Origin: Planctomycetaceae bacterium | GTDB taxonomy: Bacteria > Planctomycetota > Planctomycetia > Pirellulales > Pirellulaceae | Reading direction: 5' to 3' | DNA length: 64,000 bases | Assembly: GCA_002726515.1 (NCBI GenBank) | Contig: PBTE01000055.1 | Span: forward strand, 1 to 64,000 | In this document: positions 1-8,776 of the stretch, piece by piece | Numbering within the stretch: position 1 is the stretch's first letter | Layout: every line of letters begins with the position of its first letter | The notes under the pieces: generated by a model | What the model saw: the letters and a program-made list of their open reading frames with translations, nothing else | Database searches by the model: none | Told to the model about the DNA's origin: nothing | Program-made: the position numbers and the translations under genes

Positions 1-719
1 AAAAAAGTCATCGGTATGAAGAAGTAATTCCAGGCAGAGGCCAAAAAACCTTCTTCGTGGGCGGCCGGCATTTCCACCAGTCCAACTTCTGTCACATTAT
101 TGAATGTGGCCGGGAGTCCTCCGGGAATGTTCCAAACGACGACGATGAATGTCAACGTCAAGCCCGTAAACATCACACAAAACTGGGCCACGTCAATCCA
201 AATCACGGCCTTGATCCCACCCATCATCGTATATGCAGTCACGAGTAGGCCGAGGACAACAATCATCGGCTTCAGGAGTTGATCGTTGCCCGTGGCGGCC
301 GACAATGCCAGGCACGGCACGTAAAGCGCAGTCGCCATCCAGCCCAGACGCCACAATAAGAAAATTGTGGCGGTCAGAAGACGAACACTCGAATCAAAAC
401 GCCGCTCCAGGTACTCGTAGACAGAATACACTCCCAGACGACGGTAAAACGGGAGCGTGACGTAGAACACGTACGGGTAGAGAAAGAACCAGCTCAAATT
501 GCCGACCAGCAGCAGGATCCCGAATTTGATGGTGCCCGACGGCTGCGCGAGGTAATCCATACCACTGTTGAGCGCCGCCATCAGCGAAATCCCGAGCGGC
601 AGCCAGCGCATTGACTTGCTGGCGAGGAAGAAATCTTCGAGCGTTTTCTGTCCGCGTGAATGGTAGAATCCAATCAGCGCAATCGCGACCAAATAGGCCA
701 CGATGATCGAGCCATCCAC
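1..719 (-). CDS. Sodium:solute symporter (SSS/SLC5 family), N-terminal part, cut by window edge
   Basis: Reading the minus strand from about 719 to base 1 gives an uninterrupted hydrophobic protein of about 239 residues that runs off the window. It opens with a first membrane helix (DGSIIVAYLVAIALIGFY), then the family signature HSRGQKTLEDFFLASKSM, and later helices containing GGIKAVIWIDVAQ, all typical of sodium:solute symporters, which usually have about 500-550 residues. An in-frame TGA lies upstream and there is no ATG before the first helix, so I take the GTG at 719-717; a CTG just upstream is an alternative. It is divergent from the dehydrogenase at 950, with about 230 bases between. 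Such symporters often bring sugars or sugar acids into the cell, which would suit the catabolic genes next door; the substrate is inference. Confidence 0.85.
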   Translation of the reverse strand, partial: MDGSIIVAYLVAIALIGFYHSRGQKTLEDFFLASKSMRWLPLGISLMAALNSGMDYLAQPSGTIKFGILLLVGNLSWFFLYPYVFYVTLPFYRRLGVYSVYEYLERRFDSSVRLLTATIFLLWRLGWMATALYVPCLALSAATGNDQLLKPMIVVLGLLVTAYTMMGGIKAVIWIDVAQFCVMFTGLTLTFIVVVWNIPGGLPATFNNVTEVGLVEMPAAHEEGFLASAWNYFFIPMTF

Positions 720-949
720 GAGGTGCAGCGAAATCTGGTGTGGCGAATCCGGTATGATCGGGGCTCCTCGGCAATTTACATTCGATCAGAAGGGCGAGAA
801 TTTGAGTTCACGACGAAACGGCAGCCAACCGGATATCTTATGCGGCGACAGACATTACGCGCTGGCTACGTGAGAATTATATTATACTGAAACGCCCGTG
901 GAATATTACCCGTCACTGACCTGATCGATTAATCCCTGTTTGCAGAAAC

Positions 950-1957
950 ATGAAACGAGACTTGCCGCGAATTTTGATTCTCAATGGCAGCTGTTTGGAT
1001 GTCGTCGAGCGGCTCCGAGAATGGACCGCGGCACAAGCGGCCGACATCATTGCCGATGATTTGTTCCGATCATTGTCGGCCGACCAGCTAGACCGTGTGT
1101 TTCAAGGTGCCCACGCGGCGATCGTACCGTCCGCGGTTCCCCTATCCGGCGACCACATGAAGAAATTCCAAACATTGAAAACGATATCGTTTGCCTCCAG
1201 CGGATACGACTCGATCGATCTGGATGCTGCGACTCGCAACGGCATCGTCGTCACCAATGCCCCCGTGCCGGAACTCTTCGAGGCCGTTGCCGATATGACG
1301 TTCGGACTGATCTTGGCAGTGGCACGGGAAATTCCCCAACACCATCTGAAAATATCTGCAGGGAACTATTCACGTGGATTGGGCACCACGCCGTGGCGTC
1401 AGACGCTGGGCATTGTGGGATTGGGCAGTATCGGACGAGCCGTGGCACGTCGGGCGGCCGGCTACCAGATGCGGATTATCGCCACGGAACCGTTTCCGGA
1501 CCAGCAGTTTGTCGACAAGTACCAAATCGAACTGGTCGACTTGGATGATCTGCTTCGCAGCAGTGATTTCGTGTCGTTACACGTTCGACTCAACGCTGAA
1601 ACGGACGGCTTGATCGGTCGGCGCGAACTGGATCTGATGAAGTCGTCGGCTTTTCTTATTAACACCGCTCGACGTGATCTGATTGCTGCAGAGTCTTTGG
1701 TCGAAGCTATCCAAAATCGAAGTATTGCCGGAGCCGGACTGGACGATCCGCCGCATCGGCCGGACACACCGTTACTCCATTGTCCAAACGTTGTCTTTAC
1801 TCCACACCTTGGGAATCGAACTGTTCAAGCTTGTGACGCCGTATTTCGCCACGCCGTAACCAGCGCACTCACCGTTCTGAAAGGTCGTCGTCCGGCGACG
1901 GTGGTTAATCCAGAAGTTTATGAGGGTACACTGAGGGCACGCCTTGAGGATTACTGA
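950..1957 (+). CDS. D-isomer-specific 2-hydroxyacid dehydrogenase-like protein
   Basis: A 335-residue protein of the D-2-hydroxyacid dehydrogenase family, which normally interconverts 2-hydroxy and 2-keto acids with NAD(P). The Rossmann motif GLGSIG is at residues 157-162, the substrate-binding Arg in NTAR at 241, and the catalytic His in TPHLG at 286. The Glu expected in the LDVFE-type motif is not present: the segment reads GLDDPPHRPDTP (residues 263-274). Either the acid is supplied elsewhere or activity has changed. It is divergent from the symporter and lies 124 bases before the dehydratase-like gene, so sugar-acid metabolism is a reasonable inference. The family call is firm; the substrate is unknown. 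Confidence 0.85.
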   Translation: MKRDLPRILILNGSCLDVVERLREWTAAQAADIIADDLFRSLSADQLDRVFQGAHAAIVPSAVPLSGDHMKKFQTLKTISFASSGYDSIDLDAATRNGIVVTNAPVPELFEAVADMTFGLILAVAREIPQHHLKISAGNYSRGLGTTPWRQTLGIVGLGSIGRAVARRAAGYQMRIIATEPFPDQQFVDKYQIELVDLDDLLRSSDFVSLHVRLNAETDGLIGRRELDLMKSSAFLINTARRDLIAAESLVEAIQNRSIAGAGLDDPPHRPDTPLLHCPNVVFTPHLGNRTVQACDAVFRHAVTSALTVLKGRRPATVVNPEVYEGTLRARLEDY

Positions 1958-2080
1958 AGATGATGAAATACTCAGGTTGACTACCGAAGCCTCCCCGGGT
2001 TTGCCCTGGTGGGAAAAGCATTGGCGCGTTACAGCGTGAACAAAAGTCAGAGCAAATCTCAACTCAACTGGTTAACCAAC

Positions 2081-3271
2081 ATGAAGATTACCGACATTCA
2101 AGTACATCCGGTTCAGGCGCCTGGTCGCACCTTTGTCGTCGTGCTGGTCAGCACGGACGCTGGAATCAACGGAGTTGGAGAGGCCGGGCTGCAGCGTCGC
2201 TGGCGGGGAATCGAGGGGGTTGTCGAGCATTTACGGTGCTGGTTGGTAGGACAGGATCCGTTTCGCATCGAGTATCTCTGGCAACGGATGTCTCGGGGCG
2301 GATTTTATCCGGCCGATCGTTTGATCGGGTCCACCATATCGGGAATCGATATCGCGCTTTGGGACATCAAAGGTCAGGCGCTGGGGGTTCCCGTTTACGA
2401 GTTACTCGGCGGCCGCTGCCGGGACCATGTCGAGGTGTTTAGCAATCCGGGGAACTTAGATACTTCTGTGCAACCGGAGGACGAAGCGCTGTACCGCAAG
2501 CTGGTGCAAGACGCAGACCCGGACGCGACTGCGGAGATCGCTCGGCGTCAGTTGCAACGCGGCCAAAAATATTTCCGCATCGGGCCACCGACTCAGAGAG
2601 AATCCTTCGAATCCCGCCGATCGGTTCGACAGTTACTTGATCAACTGCGCGCCGTCCGACAGGTGGCCGGAGACGATGTGGAGTTGATGGTCGATCTCCA
2701 TACTCGGTTGACTCTGGACGAAGCGATTTGGTTCTGTCGCGAAGCGGAGCCGCTCGGTATATTTGCCGTGGAAGATCCGATTCGCAGCGAGCACAGCCAC
2801 GGCTATCAACAGATTCGTCAACGCACAGGCGTGCCTCTCGCTGCCGGGGAACAGTGGGCCAACAAGTGGGAATTTCGCGAAGCGATCGAAAACAAATGGA
2901 TCGACTATGCGCGAGTCGACCTTTGTATCGCCGGCGGGTTGACCGAAGGGAAAAAGATTGCCGCAATGGCCGAAACGCATTATGTGAAGATGTTGTTCCA
3001 TAATCCCTTGGGTCCGATATGCACCGCCGCGTCGCTTCACCTGGATCTGGCTTGTGAAAACGCTGGACCGCAGGAGGTGTTATTTCCACCGGGTGACGTA
3101 CTGCCAGACGTGTTTACATGCGACTTTCAAATGGACGGGGTTCGGTTGACGGTACCGACGAGTCCGGGGATTGGCGTGAAGTTTAACATCGAAGCGGCCC
3201 GCCAGTACCCCGCGGAGATGACCGAACCTCCACACTTTCACCGGCCGGATGGGTCGTTCACCAATTATTAA
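2081..3271 (+). CDS. Enolase-superfamily dehydratase, galactonate-dehydratase-like
   Basis: A 396-residue enzyme of the mandelate racemase/muconate lactonizing group in the enolase superfamily. The start chosen gives MKITDIQVHPV, the usual beginning of the family; an upstream ATG at 2009 would add 24 unusual residues. The N-terminal capping domain is followed by a barrel with the expected acid/base set: Asp205 and His207 (DLH), Glu231 (VEDP), Glu257 (GEQW), His307 (HNPLGP) and Glu332. The D-x-H and HNPLGP motifs resemble D-galactonate and related sugar-acid dehydratases, which make 2-keto-3-deoxy acids in the cytoplasm. It probably shares a transcript with the beta-helix gene, only 6 bases downstream. 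The exact sugar acid cannot be read from sequence. Confidence 0.88.
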   Translation: MKITDIQVHPVQAPGRTFVVVLVSTDAGINGVGEAGLQRRWRGIEGVVEHLRCWLVGQDPFRIEYLWQRMSRGGFYPADRLIGSTISGIDIALWDIKGQALGVPVYELLGGRCRDHVEVFSNPGNLDTSVQPEDEALYRKLVQDADPDATAEIARRQLQRGQKYFRIGPPTQRESFESRRSVRQLLDQLRAVRQVAGDDVELMVDLHTRLTLDEAIWFCREAEPLGIFAVEDPIRSEHSHGYQQIRQRTGVPLAAGEQWANKWEFREAIENKWIDYARVDLCIAGGLTEGKKIAAMAETHYVKMLFHNPLGPICTAASLHLDLACENAGPQEVLFPPGDVLPDVFTCDFQMDGVRLTVPTSPGIGVKFNIEAARQYPAEMTEPPHFHRPDGSFTNY

Positions 3272-3277
3272 GCGATC

Positions 3278-5212
3278 GTGCGCAATTTCCCAATGTGGTT
3301 TCAGTTTTTAGCCTGCTGCGGAAAATATGAACGCTGCCGTAGGATTCTCCTGTGGCCGAGCCTGCCAGAGTTTGGGAGTTTTCTCCGGTTTCCTCAACTC
3401 TGGTATCTTTGCGCTGTTGCCCTGCTCTTCATCGGGCTGTCTTCTCGCGCCGTTTGCGCCGGAGAAGCAGATTTTAAATGGGAGGTGGGTCCGCGCACCG
3501 AAGCCATCGAGTGGGACGCCTACCAGGAAACCCGTTACGTTAGCCAGGCCGGGGGTTCCGACTCGCAGGGCGACGGATCTCGCACACACCCCTGGCAGAG
3601 TTTGCAGTTTGCACTTCAGCAGATCGAATTCGCTACAGGTCGTCATCGTGTTGCATTGCTCATCGCCGAAGGTACCTACAGCGATTCGACAGTTGAGCTG
3701 CGCGAACATGTCGACTTATATGGCGGTTTCACAACAGCGGACTGGTCGCGAAACATCAACGAACACACGACGGTACTTTCAGGAGAAGGTCAACGTCGGG
3801 TAGTGCTCGGTGCTGACCATGCCAGGATCGATGGATTCATCGTGACCGGCGGTTCTTCGACCGAAATTGGGGCCGGAATACTGTGTCACCATTCGGCACC
3901 GATAATCAGCAACAACAGGATCGTGTCGAATGGGACGGTCCGTCCCGATGGGACACGAGATGACAGGACCGTGCATCAGATCGGGAACGGTGGAGGAGGC
4001 ATTTGTTGCATCGCGGCATCCCCCACAATTCGCCATAACCTCATCGCCCGGAACACGACCGAGTTTGGCAACGGCGCCGGCATTCTTTGCCTCCGGCATG
4101 CGGCGCCCACAGTCGAGAAAAACTTCTTTCATAAAAACGTCACCGGAATCAAAGATCCGGGAACACGTAGCAGCAATGGAGGTGCCGTTGCCTGTAGTCA
4201 TCATGCCTCGCCACTGGTTGGAACCAACGTTTTCCTTGAAAATCATGCCGGTGGCCGTGGAGATGGCGGCGCCATCTACGGTGAGTACTTTTGCTCACCA
4301 CGGGTCGTTGACAACCTGTTCATTCGGAACAATGCCGACGATGACGGCGCTGCGTTGTATGTCATGACAGGGTCGCGACCCAAACTGATCAAAAATCTCT
4401 TTACCGGCAACGGACACGTGGCAGGTGGTGCGACAATTCGTCTCAGCAAAAACGGGGCAGCTCGACTCGAGCGCAATGTGATCGTCGGGAATCCAGCGGG
4501 TGGTGTTGTATGTGGATCATCGATGCTTGAGTCAATGAATAATCTGATATGCCGGAACGCGTCCGCGGGAATGGGAGGCGTGCAGGCCGTCATCATTGCC
4601 TACAATGACACAATTTGCGATCAAGATGGAGTGGGTGTTGATGTTGAATCAGGATCAATCCGAATAGTCAATTGCATCCTGACCGGGAACCGCAAAGCTC
4701 CCTTCCGCTTGCCAGAAAGGGATGTTTCTCTGTCACATTGTGTAATTGAAGGAAACGGTTTTTTCGCCGGGCAACCATTCGGCGCATCGGATGGAGACCA
4801 AGTAACAAGGAATGACCGTGTCGAAAGCAGCCTCGACGTCGATCCCCTGTTTAAAGACGATTCATTTTCGGGAAAGGTACGCTTTTGGAAGTACGACGTG
4901 CAGAGCTCTTGTACTCGTTTCCAGTTGCTTTCTAAAGGTGCTCCTGCCAGGCAGTGGGTCGGCAGGCCGTTACAACTGAACGACACGTGGTCCGTCGTAT
5001 CACGGATCGACGAAGGGATCATCGACGTACTGGGTGATCTGAGATACGACGTGCCAGCAGGCCAAACGTTAGATTTGTCAAGTCCGAGAACATATCATTT
5101 GGCCGCTGATTCGCCGTGCGTCGACAGTGGCAAAACGCTGGGCGCGCCATCAGGCGACTTGGATGGGGACAGCCGTATGAAAGAGGTGGACATTGGCGCA
5201 GACGAATGGTGA
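3278..5212 (+). CDS. Secreted right-handed beta-helix repeat protein
   Basis: A 644-residue protein with a late N-terminal hydrophobic stretch (about residues 41-58) and a likely signal-peptidase site after AVCA near residue 60. The mature part has a DUF1565-like opening (YVSQAGGSDSQGDGSRTHPW) and then many short repeats with N-N-x-I/F and GGGI or GGAI turns (PIISNNRIVSN, PTIRHNLIARN, PTVEKNFFHKN), the pattern of a parallel beta-helix as in pectate-lyase-fold proteins. The C-terminus has a GDLDGDSR turn and ends DIGADEW. The listed start is GTG; ATG at 3293 is an alternative. Such proteins bind or cleave polysaccharides or act as surface proteins; no catalytic set can be assigned. It lies 6 bases after the dehydratase gene. 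Confidence 0.85.
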   Translation: MRNFPMWFQFLACCGKYERCRRILLWPSLPEFGSFLRFPQLWYLCAVALLFIGLSSRAVCAGEADFKWEVGPRTEAIEWDAYQETRYVSQAGGSDSQGDGSRTHPWQSLQFALQQIEFATGRHRVALLIAEGTYSDSTVELREHVDLYGGFTTADWSRNINEHTTVLSGEGQRRVVLGADHARIDGFIVTGGSSTEIGAGILCHHSAPIISNNRIVSNGTVRPDGTRDDRTVHQIGNGGGGICCIAASPTIRHNLIARNTTEFGNGAGILCLRHAAPTVEKNFFHKNVTGIKDPGTRSSNGGAVACSHHASPLVGTNVFLENHAGGRGDGGAIYGEYFCSPRVVDNLFIRNNADDDGAALYVMTGSRPKLIKNLFTGNGHVAGGATIRLSKNGAARLERNVIVGNPAGGVVCGSSMLESMNNLICRNASAGMGGVQAVIIAYNDTICDQDGVGVDVESGSIRIVNCILTGNRKAPFRLPERDVSLSHCVIEGNGFFAGQPFGASDGDQVTRNDRVESSLDVDPLFKDDSFSGKVRFWKYDVQSSCTRFQLLSKGAPARQWVGRPLQLNDTWSVVSRIDEGIIDVLGDLRYDVPAGQTLDLSSPRTYHLAADSPCVDSGKTLGAPSGDLDGDSRMKEVDIGADEW

Positions 5213-5229
5213 GACGGATAATTTCCACC

Positions 5230-5770
5230 TTATTCGAATGGCTGGCCGTCGTTTTGGCTTGGTCTGTGGTTCACGAGCAACCGCGGGCAGGTCAGTTCAT
5301 CTACGTATATCTCCACGTGATGACCGCCGGATTAAATGTTGAATAAGTCGAAGTGGTCAAGGGTCACGGTCATCCGTCCGCGCCCATCGGCCTCGTGGGG
5401 CTGATACCGGAGTGACCATGCATGCACCTTACCGTCCGGCCGAATCACCGATCGCGGTTTGTCAGTCACCGGATCGTTCAGAGGGCCGTCTCCTCAACCT
5501 CTTGCAGTAGGGTAGGCAGCACGAAAGTAATGTCCCGCACGGCTAGGACCTTCGATCATAACACCCACGTAATTCATCTGTCGCTCATCATGTTTCGCTG
5601 TCATCTCATTGTGCTTCGCAGCCGTGCTGAACCAGCCAATGACATCACCGCTGTCCTGGCTCAAGTGACTATGCTATACCAGTGGGATCTCAGGCAGATT
5701 CAATCGGAATACATCCCCGGAGAGGTGGCAGGCAGCGACACGATCACTATGATAAGTCTTCTCGTGTGCA
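5230..5770 (-). pseudogene. Decayed copy of the two-unit FDRFG family, C-terminal unit, reversed
   Basis: On the minus strand this gap between 5212 and 5868 translates into a clear but broken relative of the neighbouring secreted paralogues. It contains, in order, a DVIGWFSTA segment, NYVGVMIEGPSRAGHYF (compare FLGAAIEGPSRDGFYL in the 5868 gene), RPDGKVHAWSLRYQP, GRGRMTVTLDHFDLF and SGGHHVEIYVDEL, matching the C-terminal unit from its middle to its end. In-frame stops fall at 5674-5676, 5494-5496 and 5332-5334, so no long product is possible. There is no start or signal peptide. It is opposite in orientation to the intact copies, so a duplication with inversion or an independent insertion must have occurred. 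Confidence 0.75.
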
Positions 5771-5867
5771 GGCAGGGGCACACGTTCAAATCCTTCTCAG
5801 TGGAATGACTTTCGATGGAGTTGTTGCTTGGCGGGAGATACAACGCAGAAACTGAGTACTGATACCC

Positions 5868-7355
5868 ATGGGACAATCAATGAAAAGTGTAAAGTTTCGT
5901 AACGCCGTGCTGATTGTGTCGATTGCTTTATTACTTGCATCACGGGCAACGGCTGAAGAGCGGTATGAGCGCTTCGACCGTGATCTGCAATGGGACGGTC
6001 ACAACAACCGTAGTACCGCTTTCCCGTGCCGTATGACGCGGCAGGATTTCGGCTACAACCCCGATACGAGTCGTGCCGGTGGCGCAGCGGGTGAAGTCGG
6101 AGGAATCATCCAGAGTGCCGCCGATCCGGCATGGTATGCCAAATCGATTCCGGTTTGTGATTTCGACAAAGTACTCTCGGCCTCAGGCAAAATTCGCATA
6201 CCGGAGAACTTAAGCGACGGCCATTTTCTGGTCGGTTTTTTTAACTCCAAAACAGCACTCGGCTGGCGTACACCCAACTCAGTTACTCTACGGTTCCGGG
6301 GGCGCGGGGAAGACGGAAGAGAGATTTTTTTCGTCTTTGCCGACTACATGACTCAGAATTGGCGGGCGGGTGGATTAGCCATTGGAGGGCTCGATCCGCA
6401 AACCGGTCGCGAGCGGCCGGTTGGATTCAAGACCGGTAAGTCGGTTCATACCTGGTCAATCCGCTATGACCCTCGCGGTGCGGGTGGAAAAGGGACGCTT
6501 ACGGGAACCGTCGATGATCAGTCCATCACCATCCCGCTCGATTCTGGCCATAAAGTGGATGGCGCAACATTCGATCGGTTTGGCCTTCTCAATGTGATGA
6601 AATACGCCGAGTCACCAACACTCGCCTGGATCGATGACGTAACAATTAATGGTAAGACCGAAGACTTTTCGGTCGATCCAGGCTGGGAAGGACATGGTAA
6701 CCGACGAGGATATGAAGATTGCCTCGTCCGGCCGCGATTTGATTTCGGCTATAGTCCGACCAACTTTGCCGGCGGCGCGGCATCTGGCGAGCTGGGTGGT
6801 TTGGTTTTCCGGGGCGATTGTCGCTATGCCGATCGCCTCGCCTGCTACGGTGATCGACTCAACAAGTTAACCCTTGAGCGGCCTTTGAAAGCTTCCGGTA
6901 AGATTTGCTTGCGGCGGGGCATTAGCGACAGCACAACACTCATCGGGTTTTATCACTCGCTGGATAGCATGGTAGTCAATCCGTCACAGCAATACGGAAC
7001 TCCGGAAAACTTTCTTGGAGCCGCCATCGAGGGGCCATCTCGAGATGGTTTCTACCTTTACCCCATGTATCGCATTTTCGGGGATCAACAAAGCAACGGA
7101 CGTGGAAAGAATCCTCCTTCCCTTTTGCCCGATGGAAAATCCCACAATTGGACGCTGGAGTATACGCCGGAAACGCCTGACAGGAATGGACGCATCACCG
7201 TGTCTCTCGATGCTCAGTCTGGCAGTATCGATTTGCCTCGCGATCACAAAGCCGCCAATGCTTTTTTCGACCGATTTGGCATCGTCACCACATGGGTCGA
7301 TGGAAATGGTCAGCTGATCTACTTTGATGACCTGACCTACACAAGCAAACAATGA
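5868..7355 (+). CDS. Secreted two-unit protein of an unrecognised planctomycete family (copy A)
   Basis: A 495-residue protein with a signal peptide (hydrophobic VLIVSIALLLASRATA, cleavage about residue 30 of the long form). ATG at 5880 is an equally good start. The rest is two tandem units of about 230 residues. Each unit has the same order of landmarks: DxxWDGHNNR or PGWEGHGNR, FGYxxT/S, AGGAAGEVGG, a YxxR/K patch, ASGKI, IGFY or VGFF, PDGKSH-W, YDP-GxG-GxxT, and FDRFG, then a D-D-hT end. FDRFG occurs near residues 235 and 467. I do not recognise a named family. The alternation of short beta-strand-like segments suggests beta-sandwich, lectin- or LamG-like modules. It is one of three intact paralogues within 10 kb, with two decayed copies on either side. 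Confidence 0.85.
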   Translation: MGQSMKSVKFRNAVLIVSIALLLASRATAEERYERFDRDLQWDGHNNRSTAFPCRMTRQDFGYNPDTSRAGGAAGEVGGIIQSAADPAWYAKSIPVCDFDKVLSASGKIRIPENLSDGHFLVGFFNSKTALGWRTPNSVTLRFRGRGEDGREIFFVFADYMTQNWRAGGLAIGGLDPQTGRERPVGFKTGKSVHTWSIRYDPRGAGGKGTLTGTVDDQSITIPLDSGHKVDGATFDRFGLLNVMKYAESPTLAWIDDVTINGKTEDFSVDPGWEGHGNRRGYEDCLVRPRFDFGYSPTNFAGGAASGELGGLVFRGDCRYADRLACYGDRLNKLTLERPLKASGKICLRRGISDSTTLIGFYHSLDSMVVNPSQQYGTPENFLGAAIEGPSRDGFYLYPMYRIFGDQQSNGRGKNPPSLLPDGKSHNWTLEYTPETPDRNGRITVSLDAQSGSIDLPRDHKAANAFFDRFGIVTTWVDGNGQLIYFDDLTYTSKQ

Positions 7356-7499
7356 TGGACATCCGTGGAGTTAATTCTTGCGATCCACTGTCCAGGCCGG
7401 CTTGCCTTGATCACCTGGATTTGGTCGCGCCTCAGGAGTTTTCTAACGACCGGGTCCAACGGCTACAGCAAAGTTGAAGTGAGTCCGGACTGCTTGTAG

Positions 7500-7709
7500 A
7501 GATCGCCCCGTGCTCGCGAACTGGTGCAGGTCGATGAAGATTTCAGCAATGACCCTGTACCGGAAAGCGTTCAAAATCAGATCGTCGCGGAGGCGGTGAA
7601 CCACATTTTGTATCAAAACACGGTGCGGAAACAGGGAAGCACATCGACGGCGGTTCGCCAAATGTCTACACTGGCAATGTTCTTCATGTACTTTACCAGG
7701 ATCCGTTGA
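7500..7709 (+). pseudogene. Decayed N-terminal scrap of the two-unit FDRFG family
   Basis: The 355-base gap between 7355 and 7711 holds a broken N-terminal fragment of the same family. The segment LVQVDEDFSNDP followed by a Q-N-Q/R (SVQNQIV) matches LVQVHEDFSEDP and GFQNRMV at the mature N-terminus of the copy at 14174. After a frameshift near 7600 the next reading frame continues with HGAETGKHIDGG, resembling the T-x-H-x-G-x-x-x-G-E-I-G-G landmark, and then a YQDPLK patch. No signal peptide is left and the frame ends at TGA 7707-7709, just before the next gene. The similarity is short, but its order and position agree with the intact neighbours. Confidence 0.6.
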
Positions 7710-7710
7710 A

Positions 7711-8754
7711 ATGCCCAGAATCGAGGTTGGCTCGCTGCGCCAGTTTGTCACGGCAATCTTCGAGAAGCACGGCGCACCGCGTGACTCAGCCGAGTGTGTC
7801 AGCGATCATTTGGTTCGGTCGGATCGCGCGGGACATCCATCTCACGGTGTGATTCGTCTGCAACAGTACATCGACGAAATTCAGGAGGGCCGTCTGGTTC
7901 CCACGGCCAGGCCAGAAATCGCGCGGCAAACGGCCGTTAGCGCATTGATCGATGGACAGCATGGCTTCGGTCAGGTGACCGCGACCTATGCGTTGGACGT
8001 CGGCCTGCGGATTGCTCGCGAACAGGGTTTGGGAGCCGTGGCAACAACGCGGTCGCACCACATTGGCCGCGTGGGAGAGTTTCCGGAGCGAGCCGCCGAG
8101 CGCGGACTGATCGCCATGGTCTGGGTCAACGGCATGCGTTTGCCCGGCGCAGTTGCACCCTACGGAGGTCGCACGGGGCGACACGGAACCAATCCGATCG
8201 CCATGGCTGCGCCTCGCGGGCCGGATCAACCGCCGGTCGTCGCCGATTTCGCCACGTCCATCGTGGCGGAGGGAAAGCTGCGCGTGGCCCGCAATCGTGG
8301 CCAGGAGCTGCGCTCCCACCTGATCATGGACCGCGACGGTCAGCCGAGCACGGACCCCCAGGACTTTTACGATGGCGGATGTCTGCGGACCATCGGCGAA
8401 CACAAAGGATATTGTCTGAGCTTCATGTGTGATGTACTGGCCGGTGCCTTGACCGGCTCCCTGACGCCGTGCTTCCCCGATTATTCCGGTTCCAATTCGC
8501 TAATGATGATTCTGTTGGATCCGGATTGTTTTCGATCGACCGATGATTTTCAGAAAGACGTCGATCACCTCTGCGATATCGTGAAATCCACACCAACGGA
8601 GGACGGTTTTGAAGAGGTCTTTGTGCCAGGCGAGCTAGAGCATCGCCGTCTGGCAATCCACACGGACGCGGTACCTCTTGATGAACCCACCTGGCAAACG
8701 TTACGGAAAATTGCGGTTGAGCACGCGTTAAGCCTCCCGCAGATCGTGGAGTGA
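7711..8754 (+). CDS. Malate/L-lactate dehydrogenase family oxidoreductase (Ldh_2)
   Basis: A 347-residue NAD(P)-dependent oxidoreductase of the malate/L-lactate/ureidoglycolate dehydrogenase family (YbiC/MDG1 type), a fold unrelated to classical lactate dehydrogenase. Landmarks are an N-terminal SDHLVRSDRAGHPSHGV block, the RSHHIGRVG segment with the likely catalytic His, GRHGTNPIAMA, and the EHKGYCLSFMCD helix near the C-terminus. Length is normal. An AGGA sequence sits about ten bases before the ATG. It faces the hydrolase gene at 8777 tail to tail, with 22 bases between. In the setting of a symporter, a hydroxyacid dehydrogenase and a sugar-acid dehydratase, it probably oxidises a 2-hydroxy acid in the same catabolic route; that is inference. 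Confidence 0.88.
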   Translation: MPRIEVGSLRQFVTAIFEKHGAPRDSAECVSDHLVRSDRAGHPSHGVIRLQQYIDEIQEGRLVPTARPEIARQTAVSALIDGQHGFGQVTATYALDVGLRIAREQGLGAVATTRSHHIGRVGEFPERAAERGLIAMVWVNGMRLPGAVAPYGGRTGRHGTNPIAMAAPRGPDQPPVVADFATSIVAEGKLRVARNRGQELRSHLIMDRDGQPSTDPQDFYDGGCLRTIGEHKGYCLSFMCDVLAGALTGSLTPCFPDYSGSNSLMMILLDPDCFRSTDDFQKDVDHLCDIVKSTPTEDGFEEVFVPGELEHRRLAIHTDAVPLDEPTWQTLRKIAVEHALSLPQIVE

Positions 8755-8776
8755 ATCGTGTGTTCCCTTTTCTCGT

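Noticed and set aside
394-774. Minus-strand open frame of 126 codons at the left end
   Set aside because: It is out of frame with the hydrophobic symporter sequence that fills the same stretch and has no family pattern; the symporter frame explains the DNA.
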